Below, piece by piece: positions 60,513 to 64,000 of a DNA stretch of 64,000 nt. Numbering within the stretch: the first letter of the stretch is position 1; each line of letters starts with the position of its first letter. The notes beneath the pieces were generated by a model, which searched no databases, had not been told where the DNA came from, and saw only the letters and a list, made by a program, of their open reading frames with translations. The position numbers and the translations under genes were made by a program. Origin of the DNA: Magnolia sinica (Eukaryota > Streptophyta > Magnoliopsida > Magnoliales > Magnoliaceae); the NCBI RefSeq assembly GCF_029962835.1, contig NC_080577.1, positions 23,232,501 to 23,296,500 of the forward strand, written 5' to 3'.

Positions 60513-60890
60513 TTTTTCTTTTTCTTTAATGACAATTTCACTAAAAACAGAGGACAAAGAAAGATGGAAAACAGCAGTGGAAAGTGACACTATTGTCACT
60601 CCCCTGCAAATCAAAACTACAAAGTAATAAACAACAAAATGCGATAGCACACCAGAAACAACCAGACCCCAGCACAGGACTGATCACACAAAACTAGCAT
60701 CATGTTACTTGTCATGGAAGTAAAAGAGGTCCCTCAGAATTCAGGGAGGACAAGAGCCCGTCCTAGAACCAAAGATTCAATAAAGCAGGAAAGGGGTTTA
60801 ATAGATAAAGACTCGTCTTCAACAATTCCTGCATTCCTCCCTATCCAAATCCCCCAAATAATAGCATAGGGGAACATTGCTCAGATGCAG
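60513..60890 (-). mobile_element. LINE ORF2 C-terminus and 3' end
   Basis: On the minus strand a frame reads MFPYAIIWGIWIGRN then AGIVEDES...FIESLVLGRALVLPEF and a stop near 60742. The W-G-I-W-x-x-R-N core is typical of the extreme C-terminus of plant L1-type ORF2 (after the zf-RVT region). About 230 bp of 3' untranslated sequence ends in an A-rich tail (TTAAAGAAAAAGAAAAA, minus strand) at 60513-60531. An in-frame TGA lies just upstream of the MFPYA segment. It is truncated at its 5' side. Confidence 0.65.
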
Positions 60891-61039
60891 CCGACACACT
60901 TTGAAAATCGACAAGAACTCGAGTGAACTATTAATGTCCACCTGTCAGACCATAACAAGAAGTTTGGATTGCACTGAAAATGGAAAGGGAAAAAAAAAAC
61001 CATTAGAGGTTTTCAAGCAATTTTTCTGAGAGAGGAGAA

Positions 61040-64000
61040 AGAGAGAGAGACAGTCTCGAGAGACATCATTATCAGGATTGAGGCCGACAGCGGGAAAGGA
61101 TGCAGGGCCATTTGAGAGGACCAAGAAGGCTACCGTCAAGAGAAGGCAACCAGAGCAGATCACAGAAACCGGAAATCTCTCATCGGAGGAGGGACGGATA
61201 CAAGAGATGGAAAGGGGAAAGAGGTTGCTGGCTCGAGTCAGCAAGGAGATGCACAGCCAGGGGAAACCATTGAAGAAGGGGAGTGGGTGCAAGTGGAGAA
61301 GAAAGGAAATATGAAAGAATGGAAGGATGCAGCGATATCGGGCCTTCTGCCTAAACTCCCAACCCTATTCCTGGAGAGTTTCCTAGAGGGGTGGACAGAG
61401 GTAAACTTCTGGAGGGTTTTCGGCAACGTGGCGCCGATTAGGGTGTTCATACTGAAAAGGAAAGACACTGGAGATATGAGAGGCTTCGCCTTCACATGCT
61501 TGGTAAGGAGAGGACATGTCCACAATGGTCAGAGCTCTGAATGGGAGGTTCCACCATGGTCTGAAGCTCACTGTTAAGAAAGCAAGATTTGGCCACCATC
61601 TGTGAATCATCAGGTAGCTAGAAAGAGTGAAAAGAAGGGGGAGAAAAAAGCAAAGAGGAAAGAAACGGGACTGGGTAAGGGACATCAGGGAGGGTAGTGA
61701 ATGTGGGTGGAGAGGAGAGATGGGGTGGTGAGGGAGGCTAGGACAGGTGTCTCTTTACAGAGATGCAGTTGCTTCCGGGGGTAAGGAAAAGGGTAAAGGG
61801 GTTAGGTTAGAGGACGGAGGAAGGGGAGGGCAAATTCATCGGGAAACAGGGGAGGGGGAATAAGGAGGGAAGCTTACCGGGAAACAGGGGAGGAGAAATG
61901 GCTATGGAAGGAATCTCCAGCTGGGTTGGTGTTGAGAGCACATCCAGCAATGGTGGAGAATGCCTGGAAAAATCTAAGTTGGGAGTTTGATACAAAGGTT
62001 GGGATGAGTGCTTCAATCGCAAAGGTTCAGGACTAGATGCCGGAGAGCGGAGGGGTGGAGGAATGCAAGTTCAAGCTCAAAACCTTATCACTGTCGGAGG
62101 TGAGGATCTCCCTCCAGCCAGATGTGGAGATCGATAAGGTTCTGTTCAAAGGGGCATTTTACAAAGGTGGTCCAATTATCAAGTTGAGCAGATGGGCAGA
62201 GATATCGTCGTTCAGCCATGAAGAAGGGTGGTACAAATTAGGGGGTTTTCTGGTCGAACTCTGGTTTGCAGAGGCTTTCTGATGCAGGGATGAACGTGAT
62301 GAGGTCGATCATCGTCTTCCTCAAGGATAACTACTCCGAATCCACGGAGCTTCTTTGGACTCCTCAGAGAGACTTCTCGAATCCACGAGGAAAAGGCAAG
62401 AAAATAGAAATAGTATTCATGAAAATTCGTAAATTGATTGATTGATAGGTGAAATAAATGAGCCTACAACCCTTTAAATAGGGATACCAAGACTTGGAAT
62501 AAGTTTAGGAATTAAACTATAACTAAAACTCCCTAAAATTCGCAACTTACTATAAATAGTAAATTTCCTATTTGTAGTAAGTGTCCTATGTAGCTTAACC
62601 ACGTTATTCTCCTAATTTTTCTAAACACTTTTCATGTTGGACACAACTCCTAAAGCCCAACAGATGAAGAGTTATAATCAAACTAAAACTTACTAAAAAT
62701 TGTAAAAACAGAAATAAACATGGAATTTGACTATTGATCTGATGGAATCTCGCAAATTTGGCATGGGCAACCCGGCATTGCCGGGTTGGTTGGCGAAATT
62801 AGCTCGCCCTACCCCAAAACCATATGGTACGTCGAGTAACTTATTCCGGTTTGCGAGATATGCCCGTTTTAAGGTTCTGACAGTCTTGATGACTTCTGCC
62901 TCTAATTGAGTCTTCTCTGATCCATCTTGGACATGAAAGTGTCCGTGACCCGCTCTACATCACTTTCATAATGATGGGTTGTGTGTCGAGGAGGTAACAA
63001 CAATAGACCAAGCAACGGAAACTGGTTTGGAGGTCAGGTGGGCAAAGATGTGCCTGAGACAAAAGACATGGATCCCTGTCCCAGAGTCAGTTTTCAACGG
63101 AGTTGGGGAGGCCCTAGTGAAGGTTCGCATAGAGAGGGAGTGGCCAAAGATAGTGGAGAAGGATCTCAAAAATGGTGGAATCCCAGCCAGAAACATTGGT
63201 GTCGGGGGAAGATGGAGTATGTGTCTTGTACTCCAGCAGAGCACCAAAAGTAGGAGACGATACATGTCAACCTTCTATGGCACCATTCGGCGAATAAAGT
63301 CTTCTGGCATCAAAGTGTGGCACCATTTATGAGGAAGTAGTTGAAGGTAATGTTTCGTCTGACAAGGATGACATCAACAAGACGTGTAACGAGATGAGAG
63401 AATAAAGTGGCAGCAAGGCTGGGACACATGGCTCCAATCAAGCAACCTCTGCTGCAGAGGAGGTGCTCGAGGTGGTGGCTTAGATGCCCGATCTAGAGGC
63501 ATGGAAGCTATGTGTTGGCTCGGATCCGAACCTAACTCAGCCAAACTTCTACGTCCGAACTTGTTGGGGATACGTGGTGTGAGGAGATTTTTGAAGAGGC
63601 AGCTTTAATCGATTTCAGAGCTCATGATGGGAGACTCTTGCATTGGGTTCACATGCTACTGACATGCGAGTTCTTCTTTTAAGGCACATGTGTTGCCACT
63701 TACGTCACACGTGGGATGGATCTTACTTAGGTAGCGATATTGATCTCTCCTGTTATTTCCTGAGCTTTTGAGATAGAAAGCTTAGATATCGTCAGAGGCC
63801 TTCTCCAATGCTTCTGCTCTACGTCTGACGGATGTTGTTGTTATAGAAGTCAAAGAGGACGCTGCTCTAGGGGACTAATGATCTCAGCGATGTGGTGAAA
63901 AAGTTGATTCCAATGGAGCTACTAGATGACCCAAATGTGCACAGGGAGGGTGGTGGTGGCAGGGAGGAGGGGTCAGAGGTCACTCGTTTGCAAGTCGCAA
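61040..64000 (+). mobile_element. LINE ORF1 region (RRM and DUF4283-like), decayed, runs off the edge
   Basis: The segment 61290-61510 reads as an RNA-recognition motif: RNP2-like TLFLESF and RNP1-like MRGFAFTCL around VFGNVAPIRVFILKR. A basic, purine-rich linker follows (61600-62030). Then 62037-62282 (SLSEVRISLQPDVEIDKVLF, then GGFLVELWFAEAF) and 62979-63100 (VTTIDQATETGLEVRWAKM) match the DUF4283-like part of plant LINE ORF1. That domain is split by a solo LTR (62280-62962). Beyond 63330 the frame is broken by shifts and stops (for example TAG at 63481-63483). ORF2 is not reached. A captured RRM host gene is a less likely alternative. Confidence 0.65.
62280..62962 (-). mobile_element. Solo LTR with perfect 5-bp duplication inside the LINE
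   Basis: It begins TGATGCAGGGATG and ends CTCTACATCA (TG/CA termini with a TGATG/CATCA inverted repeat), 683 bp. CTTTC lies exactly at 62275-62279 and 62963-62967. The minus orientation is suggested by TATTTAAAGGGTTGTAGG as a core-promoter-like block, followed on that strand by an R-U5-like stretch. No internal region or second LTR is present, so it is a solo LTR. The superfamily is not certain (Ty3 or Ty1). Confidence 0.82.

Overview
The window looks like gene-poor nuclear DNA of a woody flowering plant. I infer a magnoliid-type (early-diverging angiosperm) genome: the spliced host gene has plant GT-AG introns, the three host genes have plant-specific architectures, and the intergenic DNA is full of a hairpin repeat (GGGCCCACC.TGATGTATGTG-type arms) that I associate with that part of the tree. 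The species assignment is inference. Only three host loci are supported in 64 kb: an intact intronless high-affinity ammonium transporter AMT1 (31054-32586, +), a decayed E-subgroup PPR gene (37704-39301, -), and the last three exons of class III alcohol dehydrogenase/S-nitrosoglutathione reductase (59733-60360, -), whose upstream exons must lie beyond the right edge.

Everything else is mobile or repetitive. Region 1-10 kb: a tRNA-derived SINE with target duplication, microsatellites and a cluster of fold-back elements. Region 10-22 kb: fossil LTR retroelements that carry only a gag-like region, laid out as LTR-gag-LTR-gag-LTR-gag-LTR, plus an inverted LTR fragment and a further LTR split by a different 2.1-kb solo LTR. 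Region 22-30 kb: nested DNA transposons (hAT-like and fold-back, several with exact target-site duplications), then two different retroelement fossils (Ty3 and Ty1/copia) abutting each other. Region 30-41 kb: AMT1 and the PPR locus, surrounded by fold-back elements, including a three-deep nest. Region 41-56 kb: hAT-like elements with 8-bp duplications, a ~34-bp minisatellite inside a terminal-inverted-repeat element, a ~144-bp tandem repeat, and a direct ~3.35-kb segmental duplication whose second copy preserves the empty site of a hAT insertion. Region 56-64 kb: the GSNOR 3' exons, then a large intron carrying LINE sequence in two orientations, one LINE ORF1 being split by a solo LTR with a perfect 5-bp duplication.

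The most distinctive signal is the fold-back family. Each copy is about 430-550 bp, its two halves are long imperfect inverted repeats of each other, many ends share a GGACGCGGATTGC-like terminus, and at least six copies are flanked by 9-bp direct repeats. That fits a Mutator-like (MULE) hairpin MITE. The three host genes show no functional connection to each other beyond proximity.
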